This document shows positions 1-8,943 of a DNA stretch of 64,000 bases, one piece after another. Made by a program: the position numbers and the translations under genes. The notes beneath the pieces were generated by a model. The model was not told where the DNA came from. It searched no databases and worked only from the letters and a program-made list of their open reading frames with translations. Position 1 is the first letter of the stretch; the number at the start of each line of letters is the position of its first letter. This stretch comes from Pandoraea capi (GTDB lineage: Bacteria; Pseudomonadota; Gammaproteobacteria; Burkholderiales; Burkholderiaceae): positions 1-64,000 of the forward strand of contig NZ_CABPRV010000012.1 of NCBI RefSeq assembly GCF_902459735.1, read 5' to 3'.

Positions 1-72
1 CGATTTCTTCATGACAAGGTTTCTCCTGCGGCCTTGCCACTAACTTTACAGTGGGATACTTCCGAGGGGTAA
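1..72 (+). CDS. C-terminal tail of an unidentified protein (partial)
   Basis: Frame +1 is open from the window edge to a TAA at 70-72 and encodes 23 residues ending in LQWDTSEG. Codon choice looks coding, and the next gene starts about 20 bases downstream, so this is probably the end of the preceding gene in the same operon. Too little remains to name a family. It could instead be the first part of the next gene separated by a frameshift. Confidence 0.3.
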   Translation, partial: RFLHDKVSPAALPLTLQWDTSEG

Positions 73-91
73 GGTCAGATACGAGCAGGCG

Positions 92-622
92 TTGGCAGGT
101 GACCTCGGGCCTTACGAGGCAGGGAGGATGCTCGTAGCCTATTGCGACGTTCGTGATATGCGCGGCGATTGGACTGTTGAGGCTTTTCGCGACCAGGTTG
201 AGAGGCGAACGCTAATCACTGAGTGGTTAAAACATGGTGATCTTCAGGCTGCGGTTCGGTTGCCGAAGCAAGCAGATGGAACCCCGAAGCCGAGCAGGCT
301 CTATTGCGAGAATCACAATCCCAAACGATCCGATGATTCGCGACGAGCCTATCAGCGAGATCGACGGTTCGTCGTTGAGTTTGAGCATGTTCAAGCGGAA
401 ATCTGGGCAAGGGACGCCGACAAATTGCCTCGGTGGGACTTAGAGGCACACGCCCACATCCGCCAAGAGGCCTATGTGATGCTACAGGCGATGAAGTCAC
501 CGACGCGGCTAATCGATAATCTGATTACGCAAGGGATTACGAAGCAGTCCGATCTCGCAAGGGTGCTTGGGGTTTCGCGGCAAGCTGTTTCTGCGGCGTT
601 AATAAAGCGCGGTGGAAAGTAA
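92..622 (+). CDS. Hypothetical protein with C-terminal helix-turn-helix
   Basis: A 176-residue soluble protein with a TTG start at 92, the only plausible start in the open frame. The frame is open back to position 44, and the residues before the TTG read like protein, so the true start or an upstream frameshift is uncertain. The middle is Arg-rich with a Cys/His pair (YCENHNP) and a run of charged helices (RRAYQRDRRF). The last 35 residues form a clear helix-turn-helix (KQSDLARVLGVSRQAVSAAL), so DNA binding is likely. I do not recognise the family. Its place in an integrated island suggests a regulator of the element. It ends 38 bases from the convergent next gene. Confidence 0.6.
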   Translation: MAGDLGPYEAGRMLVAYCDVRDMRGDWTVEAFRDQVERRTLITEWLKHGDLQAAVRLPKQADGTPKPSRLYCENHNPKRSDDSRRAYQRDRRFVVEFEHVQAEIWARDADKLPRWDLEAHAHIRQEAYVMLQAMKSPTRLIDNLITQGITKQSDLARVLGVSRQAVSAALIKRGGK

Positions 623-660
623 TCGTGGTCAATGCTGGGCGGCGATTTGGCCTGTAACAG

Positions 661-900
661 TCAGGGGCGAGATGGTCCAATCGACTTGACGAATATGAGG
701 CCTGCATCGTCAACATCAACCGGCTCAATTCGGCCATCGGGGTACTCGCGCACCAGTTCGTCCGTGCCAGGGTAGTCATAATAAATGCAGCGTCCCTGGC
801 TTAAATGAAACCTAGCTTCGCTGTCGTCATCGCAATCGCTCTCGAGGTCGCGGATGATCGCCAGGGTCACTTCATCGTCTTCCTTGTTCTCATTCCACAT
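661..900 (-). CDS. Small acidic hypothetical protein
   Basis: A 79-residue acidic protein (many Asp/Glu, including a DDD run) with a motif resembling YPGTDELVREYPDGRIEPV. No domain is recognised. Two ATG codons are adjacent, at 901-903 and 898-900. The GAGG Shine-Dalgarno sequence lies only about two bases from the first but five from the second, so the second is chosen. A possible promoter precedes it on the minus strand (TTGACG, then TAAAGC after 16 bases). Small acidic proteins in islands can be antitoxins, anti-restriction proteins or immunity proteins; nothing here decides between these. Confidence 0.55.
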   Translation of the reverse strand: MWNENKEDDEVTLAIIRDLESDCDDDSEARFHLSQGRCIYYDYPGTDELVREYPDGRIEPVDVDDAGLIFVKSIGPSRP

Positions 901-1042
901 CATGTCCTCGCCGATGTTCGCTTTAAGGGGTGTCTATTTCACGTCAACAAAAAGTTAACAAAAAATCAGCAGCGCGCTCACGCCGAGTCAACAATCCGTT
1001 ACCAGTTGTGTGATTGTCCGTAACTGACGATCGTATTCTTGC

Positions 1043-1138
1043 GAGCATACAAATGACGCGAAATTTAAGAGTTTGTATGCTCTTAATTTTGTTTAATTAT
1101 CAATCGGTTAGCTGGGAGAGTTGACGCGATGAGCATAC
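1043..1138. promoter_or_regulatory. GAGCATAC repeats: 11-bp inverted repeat plus a third copy (operator- or iteron-like)
   Basis: GAGCATACAAA at 1043-1053 is matched by its exact reverse complement at 1072-1082, and GAGCATAC recurs at 1131-1138. Two of the copies lie close to TGACGCG (1054-1060 and 1122-1128). A weak plus-strand promoter may overlap the third copy (TTGACG at 1121, then TATGTT at 1145). The layout fits a binding site for an element-encoded DNA-binding protein, such as the HTH protein at 92-622, but the binder is unknown. Confidence 0.5.
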
Positions 1139-1172
1139 GCTCTTTATGTTCCACTAGCTTTAGTTTCGGGGG

Positions 1173-1198
1173 CTCGGTTCTCGCATGCGAGAACCGAG
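1173..1198. repeat. Perfect 26-bp palindrome
   Basis: The arm CTCGGTTCTCGCA is followed at once by its exact reverse complement, with no spacer. It lies about 230 bases beyond the stop codon of the giant reverse transcriptase gene. As RNA it would form a long tight hairpin, but no T-run follows on either strand, so it is not a standard intrinsic terminator. It may be a protein-binding site, a recombination or replication site, or the structured part of a non-coding RNA. Confidence 0.7.
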
Positions 1199-1425
1199 GG
1201 TAACGTGAGTAGCCGAGTAGGGTAGGAGTTTCCTCAACGCTCAAAGGCTAAGAACGGAATCGGACATATGCGCCGACGAACGGTTTCCACTCGAGGTCGC
1301 GTTCATATCCTCTGAGCGATTTGAAGCAGGTTCTTTGATGGCGCTATCAGCAAATATTGGGCAAAGTTGAGCGACACGTTGCTCAATTAACTCGTTTCTC
1401 GACCGCGCCGTGATCTGCACTTAGT

Positions 1426-4400
1426 TCACTTGGCATCGCCGATGTTTGTACCACTACCCCCAGAAGGGGGGGATAGCCAAGGCGGCACCTCGATAGTCGG
1501 TATTGTGCCCTTGCACGTTAGGTCGGCAACAAGGAAGTCGAGCCACGCCGGTTCCGAGTTTGGGCCGCTAGCTTTAAAGCCCGGTTGTTGATGGCGGTCA
1601 TTCTGCCAAGCTGAAAATCGCTCACGAACGGCCCCGGGGTCGCTAAAGTAGGCGGAAAATACGTCGAGTTTTTTACGGCTATCGGGTGTCTGCACTCCTT
1701 GGGCATAGTCTTGGCGCAGGTCCGATAAGGCTTTGAAGAAGTGGTCGGGGCTGCGCGGCCCACTACCGTTGTCAGGGAAGATCTCCGCATGAAACAGCGC
1801 TTCACTCCTGGCGCACTTCGTCTCATCTTTCCATGCAGATATCATTTGGCCAGTACTTTGATTTGGTTGCCGCATTGCCTTAGACATGCCCTTCGCGTTT
1901 TGGGCTCTGTCCATGACTTCAACAACAGGTAGGTAGGCCACTAGGGACATTGGCTCGGGTAATAACTGTGGCCGAGGTTTGCCGCTGACGACGTGGATGG
2001 GGTCCAGATCAACTACTACCAAGGCTTGGTCGCGTTCGGACAATGCGCCTTGCCCATTCGCCTGCAGGATGCCCCTTTGCCAGCCGTGATATGGCGTCAG
2101 TAAGTGGACGACGCCAGGCTGTTCGGAGTGGCGCGCAACAGAGTCAATGCCGATGAAGCAACTGCCACCTCGAATCCCAGTGTGAACCGCATTGCAAAAG
2201 ACTGTGGCCGTTCCCGACGCCAATACACTGGCCTGACCTGCGTGCCAATAGTCATTGCTCCGGCTCGTGCACGCTGGAACCAAGAGTACCGACCGACGTT
2301 CGCGGTGAGCTTGCACGACTGAAAGCCACTCGCCAATAGCACGGATATCTTTCGAAACAGAGTCTTCGGCGCCAGCTGAACTCCCAAAGAATAGCTTCAT
2401 CATTCTGGCGAACTCCTGCACCAAAGGTCTGCGGTTGGCTGGACTGGTAAGCAGGAAGAGCTCGGAACAAATCAACTCCATGCAATATCGCAGGTTTGGC
2501 GACTCGTGCACTAGTGCGTTGATCAGCGCGTTGATTTGGGAACCAGACCATTCTTCCCTTTTGATAGCACTAAGCTCGCTTAAGACATTGTCTTCGGTGT
2601 AAAGAGGTGCTAGCGCGGAGCGCGACGGGCGGAACAGTTCATGCGCGGCGACCGCTCTATACTTTTTTGCGCGTTGAAACTGAATCGTAGCGCTCTCGGG
2701 ATCGAGGCCAAATTGTTGGCTTAGGTTGTCGTCGGGTTTCCACAATAAGGTGAGCTTTTCCTGCAGATGTTGGAGCTCATCATGTGAACTGAACTCGCGA
2801 AAAGTTCCAGCCAATACGGCCAGCCCTTTATAGCGACTGCGGAGTTCATCTTTTAGCCAATCAATAGTGTCGGACCGAATCGAGACCTCTGGAAGCACTA
2901 GTAGATGCACCCCCAGTTCATGACAGGCCTTCAATGCTTCTCCAATTAATACCCTGCGCCGGTGTTCAGGCCATGAGACGACACTTATGTGTTTGGCCCA
3001 ACGGGATTCTGAGCCACGCTTTGCTGCGCGGTCCACATCCAACAGGTCCCCGTCATTGAGTAAGCTGCGAAGCTCCTCGCGGGCACTTTTGCCCAATGGC
3101 AGGCCCCCAAGCCCAACTTCGGCTATCGGGTGCTTATAGCTGTCGTCCACTCGCCATTGGAATAGAGCTACGCGAAAATGACTGCTGGCACGCTCGTTTT
3201 CAGGATCGCTCGACTCAGAGCGCGTACTGCGCATCTTGCGCGACATGACCTGCTGAGCGCTAAATTCGGCAGCGATTACTTCCGCTTCGATCCGTCTGGC
3301 AGACTCGATACTATCTTCCGCGCCCACAGATTGATTGACGGCGTCGTTCGGATCCCACGACATAGCCCTTGTATTCTCCGAGGCCGGAACATCCGAGACT
3401 GGTTTAGCGTCAGACACTGCCGGTTCCGCGGGCACGGCGTTGATCCGCTCAAGGTCATCACCCACTGAAGCAGACAGTTTCCACTGTCCCAGCTTGAAGT
3501 CCAGTGTATGCACTGCCACAAGGTCGTCGCCGGCAATGCTGCGTGTTTCTGACCATACCGATAGCAACCGTCTTCCGTTCTGTTGCTTCTCTACGCCATC
3601 AGTGCCCAAGCTCGTGAACTGCGGCTTAGAGATTTGCCAGCTCGCATTGCTTGCATCGGTGAATTCGTCACTGTGTGGGTTGCGTCGAAACTGTTGAGCT
3701 TGCTGGCGCACGACACGCAGACCCAGCAACTCATCCAGCTTGCGTAATGCGCACGGCAGGGTGGTGATCAGTGCATCACAACGCTGTGAGGTGAATCTAG
3801 GCAGGGCGTCAAAGGGCCAAGGTTCGTCAGCTTCGTCCGGGCCGCCGGGTTCGCTTTGCCAAGCACTCAACTGTGAATACACTTGCTTCAATTCCAACAC
3901 GTCGAAAGCCTGAGGGAAATTTGCGTCGAGCAATCCGATCAGGGCTAGCATCCAGTGCCAGGGACTCGCACGGCAAAGGGAGGGCCAATCAGCGTCTTGA
4001 AGCCATTTGCGCATGGCACTGTAGTCGTGCTGCGGATCTAGACGCGCCATATCGGGTATATCCCAGGTGACGGGGATATTGAGGCGTTCGGGCATGCGGT
4101 TCGAGCCCTGCTGCGCTGTCAGTCCCCACAGCGCGGCCACGCTGCCGCGCAGACCGATACCTGTGGCGGCTAGTGCAAGTGCAACGCGCAGCGGGGGCGC
4201 CGGGGCCTTGATATTGGCACGCGGCGACAGCGCCTGATCCAGCGCCTTGTACAGAGCCAGCATCAACGCAAGCTCCGGCCGCAACGCCCCGACATGAGTC
4301 GATGCTTGCTCCAGTTGAAGCCCTTGCAGTGCCCATAATGGCAGCCTGGTAAGCACCTCAGGAAAAACCTGATGCAGCACCTTGCGTAAATCGCCGCCGC

Positions 4401-7400
4401 CGCGCATCTGCAGGCGAAGCGCCATGGCGCGGGTTTCGGCCTCTACGATAATCAAATGACGCACCTGCTGATCCAGCGGCTGATCGGCTGGGAAACTACG
4501 GAGCAGTGTCAGGGCTCGCGTTACCGTGCTTGGTAGCGCTGTCTTGTCAGTCGAGGCCGATGTGGCGTCGATCTGCGCCTCTGATATGTATGCGCCCTGC
4601 AACTTGCGCAACTGCTGACGAAGCACGTAATTTTCGATGAGGGCACGCTGACTTGCTGCTTGTGCGTCCGGTAGTTCGTCGGGGCCAACTTCCTCGTCCG
4701 CCCATTGTTCGTCTCGGTGGCCTGTCTCACCCGCCATATCGCCAGCAACGCCTAGCACATCCGCCACGGCCCAACCGACTCGCCACAGATTGGCGTTCGT
4801 TTTTGGCACGTTCACCGTGCGGACACGGTCGTCATGGTCATGGAACCACGCATTCACACCCAGCACCTTGCAATCCACCGGCTCCGCTAGTAGGCGTAAG
4901 ACATTTTGTTCACCGTCGCTAGAGGTGAACAACTGCGGCCTAAAGGGGACGTATACACATTGGTCATTTTCAGGAGCCAGCGTGCGGTGAATGACCAATA
5001 GCGCTTCAAACAAGCGGGCAGCCCTGAGTGTGGTCGGTGTGTCGTTTTCCTCAGGGGCATTCAAATCGAGCGCACCGCTGCTTCTGTCGACAGCCAACTT
5101 ATCTGTTGCACATTTAACTGGTTCGAAGCCTAGTGATTCGAAAGCAGATTCGATTGTCGTGTGAGCATTTAACACGACCTTAACAAAAGACTGCGCTGTG
5201 ACCGGCGATGGCGGCACTGAATACCGATATATGTGTCTTCCGCTGCCAGGTATAGGTGCATCTACTGCGTAGAGGGATGTAACGGTTTCCTTTGCGACTG
5301 GTAGGTGTGGAATCAATTGCGGACGCTTATCGTCGGCGAGTCCGACCAACAAATTTGGAAATCTAGACAGCGCATCAAGTCCAGAGCTTCGCGGCACGCA
5401 ACTGAGTACGAAGTCGATTGCTAGAGCCAATGCATCGTCGCCAATGTGTCCAGTCCGGCCATGCCCTTTTTCGCTCCCTAAGTGCTGACACACGTCCAAT
5501 GCGAGTCTGTCACCAAGATCGATCGAAGGCGCCTCAATGTTGCGGTCCTTGATTGATGCCAACGGGTCTCGAACACCGTCATCCTCCGTCACCGCGCTAA
5601 TGCGCTCGGCCGCCAGACAGAGCCACTCTATGGCTGTCACGCTGGTTCCGTGTTGCGCCTCAACGAAGTGCCGTGCTGCAGGTGTTCCCGCCAGGCGCCG
5701 GGCCTTGCGCGCTACCAGGCGAGCGCGTCGCCGAACGTGCGAAAAATTCTCTGCCGGCCTGACCGCGTCAAAAAAGCCCACTTGACAGACCACTACGGCC
5801 AGACGCTGACGCTTCACTCTGTTTTTTGGCAGTTCGGTCAAGGTCTGGTCGTTCTCCTGCCATGGGTTCGGATCTAATAGCTTGTCCAAGCCCTCCACTG
5901 CATAAAGCCAATGGTAGCCTCGCAGTTTGAACGCGTCGGCCCAGTCATGACCTTCACAGACGTTGTCCCACAACTCCCAGAAGCGACGCCAAACAGCAAC
6001 TCCATCACGGCCAAGCTGAGCGTCATCTTGTTCGGCCGTTACCTGCCACCACAGCCAGCGGGCGCACAGGCCTAAGTCATTGGGCCTCAAGTCGGGCGCC
6101 AACATAGCAGCCTTGACTTGCGCCTCGATTCGTTCAGGGCTAGCCATCAATGCGGGGTGACGCAACATCTTCAATGCGCACTGACGGTCAACTGTAGGCA
6201 TGTCCTCACCCAAGCCCCAGCCGGCCTCGCCATCTCCCATCAGTGGTGGCTCCCACGCAGGTACCGATGCAGCCAAACCACGCCCCTCATTGAGCTGACG
6301 CATCACCTGTGTCGGAGAGCCGGTGCGCACTCGATCACCCTTTTGGATCAGCGTGATCGACAGTTTTGCGGCCGTGCTCTGGAGAGTCTCGCGCAGCTCG
6401 GTGAGCAACGCTTCGCTATCTGCAAAAAGCACTATGTCGTCCACGTAGCGCGCGTAACCTGCGCGCGGGCGTAGCAAGCCATCGGTGCCCGGCTGAGCGG
6501 TCCGGCGCATGAACTGGCGTGCCGCATCGTCCACAGGAAACAAGGCAATAGTGCCGATATAGGCCGATAAAACGGGACCCTGCGGAATGCCAATGGCTTC
6601 GTCACCTCGTTTAGTTGAGCCGTCTCGCTGTGGATCTCGAAACTCGTAGCCGAAAAGCAGATCGCTGAAAAGTCGCTCTAAGGCGACGTCTCGCTCGGCG
6701 GGGTCCGCCACGTCGTTAAGCCCGAGTACGTTAGCGAAGTCCTGAGGCACGCCGCCGATGGCCAGCGCTCTGCGTAATGGCTGCAGCAAAGCATCTCGCA
6801 CCACGTAGCGCTGAATCGCATCGTAGTAGCGCTCGGCGTCCAGTCGCAGCACGTGCACGCGTGGCCCGATCGCGTGGCACTGTTCCGCAAGGTTGGCCAT
6901 GAATTCGCGCCAGCATTGGCCAAAGGGGCGGAACATTCCCTGATCAGATGGTGCCTTGTCGCCTTCAAGAACATCCATGTCAATCTGATAGCCGAAGCTC
7001 AGGGTTGCTGGCTCGCCTAACTCTAGATCCGGCTCGTTGAGAGAAGCGAAAGGGCCGGTCACCATCACCTCCTGTCGCGAGGCGTACCAACGTACCGCTG
7101 GAATGCTGGCCGAGAAAGTCTGACCACTTGCACTCAGTCGATCATGTCGCTGAGTAAGCAACTCGTTAAGAAGCAGTTGTTGTAGGTGCAAATCGGCTGG
7201 ATGCGGCATGACTTTGCGACGCGGGTCGTTAAGCACCGTGCCGAAGGCCAGCTTGCGGGGCAAGTTAACCGCATCGTAGGGGGCGGCCTGTCGCCAGTGA
7301 GTGTCTGGCCCCCCAATTGTCGCGCGAAGGCGATTCAGGGCGATCTGATCAAAGAGGCGAGCGTTACCACCTAACGTTAGCCACACCTCTTCGTCACAGG

Positions 7401-8943
7401 GTAGTTCGCCGCGCCTCGCACCATGGTAGGCCAGAGTTCTAGCGAGGGCTGCGCGTTCGTACTCACCGTCGAGAAATAAACTGCGCCCGAGGTACGGTTT
7501 GCCCCCTTCCTTACTCGATAACACCTGTTGCAATTCATTTGCCCAAGCCCAAGGGGGGATGTGCTCTAGGCGCTTCACCATTTCATCCGATGATCGGCGC
7601 CCGTGTATTTTTTTGACGGCTAACGCAGTCCTGAACACGGCGCGCTCACGCACCGATGCTGCAAGTTGACCCCAGCGCTGATCCTGCAGTTCGGATGTAT
7701 CTTGGCTGCCCAAAGCTGCCACTAGCAATGCGGCTTCTGCGGGCAAGTCGTAGCGTTGTAACCATGTTGCAACGTCCTCGTGGGACTTGAAATCGCGCAG
7801 ACTGGAGTCCGGATCCTTGCCGAGCGCTGGCTGAGTGCGCCAGGGCATACCAACCCAGCGCAAGTTCACCCCAGTCAGGCCCATAAGCTCACGGACTAGT
7901 CGCTCCGTGCCTCCAAAGCCGGCTGGGTCGTTGTCTAAAAAAATGCAGAATGTCAAGGGGGCTGAGGTGGATGGCTGATCCTCTGAAAACTTCCGCAATA
8001 GCTCGAACTGCCCTTTGCCGAGGCTGATACCCATCAGCGCAACGGAGTTATGACCGAGGGCCTGTAGCCGCAACGCGTCTAGAAAACCCTCCACTAGATA
8101 GAGTGTTGCAGGTCTTTCATTCTTTAAATTGTCGGTTAGGGCCGCGAAGGCTACGGACGCGTTGAATAGATGTTTGGACTTTTCAAATCCGGATGTGAGC
8201 AGATACTTCGGAACGCCTTCGGGCGGCACGTTTAGTAGTGCTCGACCAGCAAAGCCGACTACTTCGGGACGTTTGACATTTGTGTTGCGAATGGGGATTA
8301 CCACGCGGCCGTCATGGAAGCAGTCTTGGAATTGGTCTGACAAATCCAGCTTTAATTGGTCTGCTTTGGACGTGGACCTCAGACGTTTGATCAGCCCCAA
8401 CCCCTCCAAGCCATCGATCAGCTCGGCTTGTTCTCCGAGGTTCTTGGCTCGCAACCCATCGACCAATACTCCACGAGTGATGCAGCGCAGTCCCTGGCCA
8501 TGGAGAAAGTCGGCATCGAACGCACGCGCTTCGCACCAAGTCTCGAACCGCTTATTGTCATGGCGCTCGTTGAAAATTCGCAACGCAAAGTTCAGTGCAA
8601 TTTCGCTTGTGGCCTCGCGTTGGGCTTGAGGCGAGGGCTGGTTGCGCGGACTCTGGATGCCAAACTGCTGGGCTATCCACTGCACGGCTGGAAGGAACTC
8701 CACCCCCTGAACCTGCTTCACAAGCTCAATGGCATTGCCATGTGCCCCGCAGGCAAAGCAATGGTAGTGCGCCGACGAATTGCCATCGGCCGTAAAGAGG
8801 TTGAGCGATGGTCGAGTGTCCTGGTGGAACGGGCACAGCGACCGAGTTTGCGCCCCGCGTCTTTCAATTTGCATGCCGAGGCGCAGTGCCACGTCCTCCA
8901 ACGGCACTTTTGTCAATAGGTCACCAATGTTGTAACGATCCAC
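1426..8943 (-). CDS. Giant DnaG-type primase / reverse transcriptase / nitrilase-like fusion protein
   Basis: A single intact 2505-residue frame. The N-terminus is DnaG-like: a CHC2 zinc ribbon (C37, H40, C62, C65), an RNAP-basic region at about 205-262 (GRVVIPI..., VGFAGRAL, PKYLLTS) and a Toprim domain with E285 and D337/D339 present. A reverse transcriptase follows at about 620-880: motif A around D702 (LRLDAERYYD), GIPQGP at 785-790, and YVDD at 833-836. Residues about 880-1930 are mostly helical and unrecognised. The C-terminus, about 1935-2330, is nitrilase-like with a possible triad E2019 (LPE), K2094 and C2159 (LICSEL). RT-nitrilase fusions are known as type 1 defence-associated RTs; the fused complete primase is the unusual part. 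The ATG at 8943 begins exactly at the zinc-ribbon leader. It is divergent from the protease gene. Likely role: anti-phage defence (inference). Confidence 0.9.
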   Translation of the reverse strand: MDRYNIGDLLTKVPLEDVALRLGMQIERRGAQTRSLCPFHQDTRPSLNLFTADGNSSAHYHCFACGAHGNAIELVKQVQGVEFLPAVQWIAQQFGIQSPRNQPSPQAQREATSEIALNFALRIFNERHDNKRFETWCEARAFDADFLHGQGLRCITRGVLVDGLRAKNLGEQAELIDGLEGLGLIKRLRSTSKADQLKLDLSDQFQDCFHDGRVVIPIRNTNVKRPEVVGFAGRALLNVPPEGVPKYLLTSGFEKSKHLFNASVAFAALTDNLKNERPATLYLVEGFLDALRLQALGHNSVALMGISLGKGQFELLRKFSEDQPSTSAPLTFCIFLDNDPAGFGGTERLVRELMGLTGVNLRWVGMPWRTQPALGKDPDSSLRDFKSHEDVATWLQRYDLPAEAALLVAALGSQDTSELQDQRWGQLAASVRERAVFRTALAVKKIHGRRSSDEMVKRLEHIPPWAWANELQQVLSSKEGGKPYLGRSLFLDGEYERAALARTLAYHGARRGELPCDEEVWLTLGGNARLFDQIALNRLRATIGGPDTHWRQAAPYDAVNLPRKLAFGTVLNDPRRKVMPHPADLHLQQLLLNELLTQRHDRLSASGQTFSASIPAVRWYASRQEVMVTGPFASLNEPDLELGEPATLSFGYQIDMDVLEGDKAPSDQGMFRPFGQCWREFMANLAEQCHAIGPRVHVLRLDAERYYDAIQRYVVRDALLQPLRRALAIGGVPQDFANVLGLNDVADPAERDVALERLFSDLLFGYEFRDPQRDGSTKRGDEAIGIPQGPVLSAYIGTIALFPVDDAARQFMRRTAQPGTDGLLRPRAGYARYVDDIVLFADSEALLTELRETLQSTAAKLSITLIQKGDRVRTGSPTQVMRQLNEGRGLAASVPAWEPPLMGDGEAGWGLGEDMPTVDRQCALKMLRHPALMASPERIEAQVKAAMLAPDLRPNDLGLCARWLWWQVTAEQDDAQLGRDGVAVWRRFWELWDNVCEGHDWADAFKLRGYHWLYAVEGLDKLLDPNPWQENDQTLTELPKNRVKRQRLAVVVCQVGFFDAVRPAENFSHVRRRARLVARKARRLAGTPAARHFVEAQHGTSVTAIEWLCLAAERISAVTEDDGVRDPLASIKDRNIEAPSIDLGDRLALDVCQHLGSEKGHGRTGHIGDDALALAIDFVLSCVPRSSGLDALSRFPNLLVGLADDKRPQLIPHLPVAKETVTSLYAVDAPIPGSGRHIYRYSVPPSPVTAQSFVKVVLNAHTTIESAFESLGFEPVKCATDKLAVDRSSGALDLNAPEENDTPTTLRAARLFEALLVIHRTLAPENDQCVYVPFRPQLFTSSDGEQNVLRLLAEPVDCKVLGVNAWFHDHDDRVRTVNVPKTNANLWRVGWAVADVLGVAGDMAGETGHRDEQWADEEVGPDELPDAQAASQRALIENYVLRQQLRKLQGAYISEAQIDATSASTDKTALPSTVTRALTLLRSFPADQPLDQQVRHLIIVEAETRAMALRLQMRGGGDLRKVLHQVFPEVLTRLPLWALQGLQLEQASTHVGALRPELALMLALYKALDQALSPRANIKAPAPPLRVALALAATGIGLRGSVAALWGLTAQQGSNRMPERLNIPVTWDIPDMARLDPQHDYSAMRKWLQDADWPSLCRASPWHWMLALIGLLDANFPQAFDVLELKQVYSQLSAWQSEPGGPDEADEPWPFDALPRFTSQRCDALITTLPCALRKLDELLGLRVVRQQAQQFRRNPHSDEFTDASNASWQISKPQFTSLGTDGVEKQQNGRRLLSVWSETRSIAGDDLVAVHTLDFKLGQWKLSASVGDDLERINAVPAEPAVSDAKPVSDVPASENTRAMSWDPNDAVNQSVGAEDSIESARRIEAEVIAAEFSAQQVMSRKMRSTRSESSDPENERASSHFRVALFQWRVDDSYKHPIAEVGLGGLPLGKSAREELRSLLNDGDLLDVDRAAKRGSESRWAKHISVVSWPEHRRRVLIGEALKACHELGVHLLVLPEVSIRSDTIDWLKDELRSRYKGLAVLAGTFREFSSHDELQHLQEKLTLLWKPDDNLSQQFGLDPESATIQFQRAKKYRAVAAHELFRPSRSALAPLYTEDNVLSELSAIKREEWSGSQINALINALVHESPNLRYCMELICSELFLLTSPANRRPLVQEFARMMKLFFGSSAGAEDSVSKDIRAIGEWLSVVQAHRERRSVLLVPACTSRSNDYWHAGQASVLASGTATVFCNAVHTGIRGGSCFIGIDSVARHSEQPGVVHLLTPYHGWQRGILQANGQGALSERDQALVVVDLDPIHVVSGKPRPQLLPEPMSLVAYLPVVEVMDRAQNAKGMSKAMRQPNQSTGQMISAWKDETKCARSEALFHAEIFPDNGSGPRSPDHFFKALSDLRQDYAQGVQTPDSRKKLDVFSAYFSDPGAVRERFSAWQNDRHQQPGFKASGPNSEPAWLDFLVADLTCKGTIPTIEVPPWLSPPSGGSGTNIGDAK

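Larger units (their letters stand above)
901..1425. other. Non-coding stretch with repeats, downstream of the RT gene
   Basis: There is no convincing gene in about 525 bases. It holds a probable minus-strand promoter for the gene at 661-900, an inverted repeat and a third copy of the GAGCATAC motif (1043-1138), and a perfect 26-bp palindrome (1173-1198). The remainder, 1199-1425, shows no clear feature. Because it lies directly 3' of the reverse transcriptase gene, it is one of two places where a partner non-coding RNA could be encoded. Confidence 0.5.

Noticed and set aside
1021-1200. CRISPR-like repeat array
   Set aside because: Only three short motif copies in mixed orientation and no regular spacers.
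1426-8943. Giant protein considered as a group II intron maturase or retron RT
   Set aside because: No maturase X or HNH domain, no intron boundaries and no msr-msd pair is visible; primase and nitrilase parts point to a different group.
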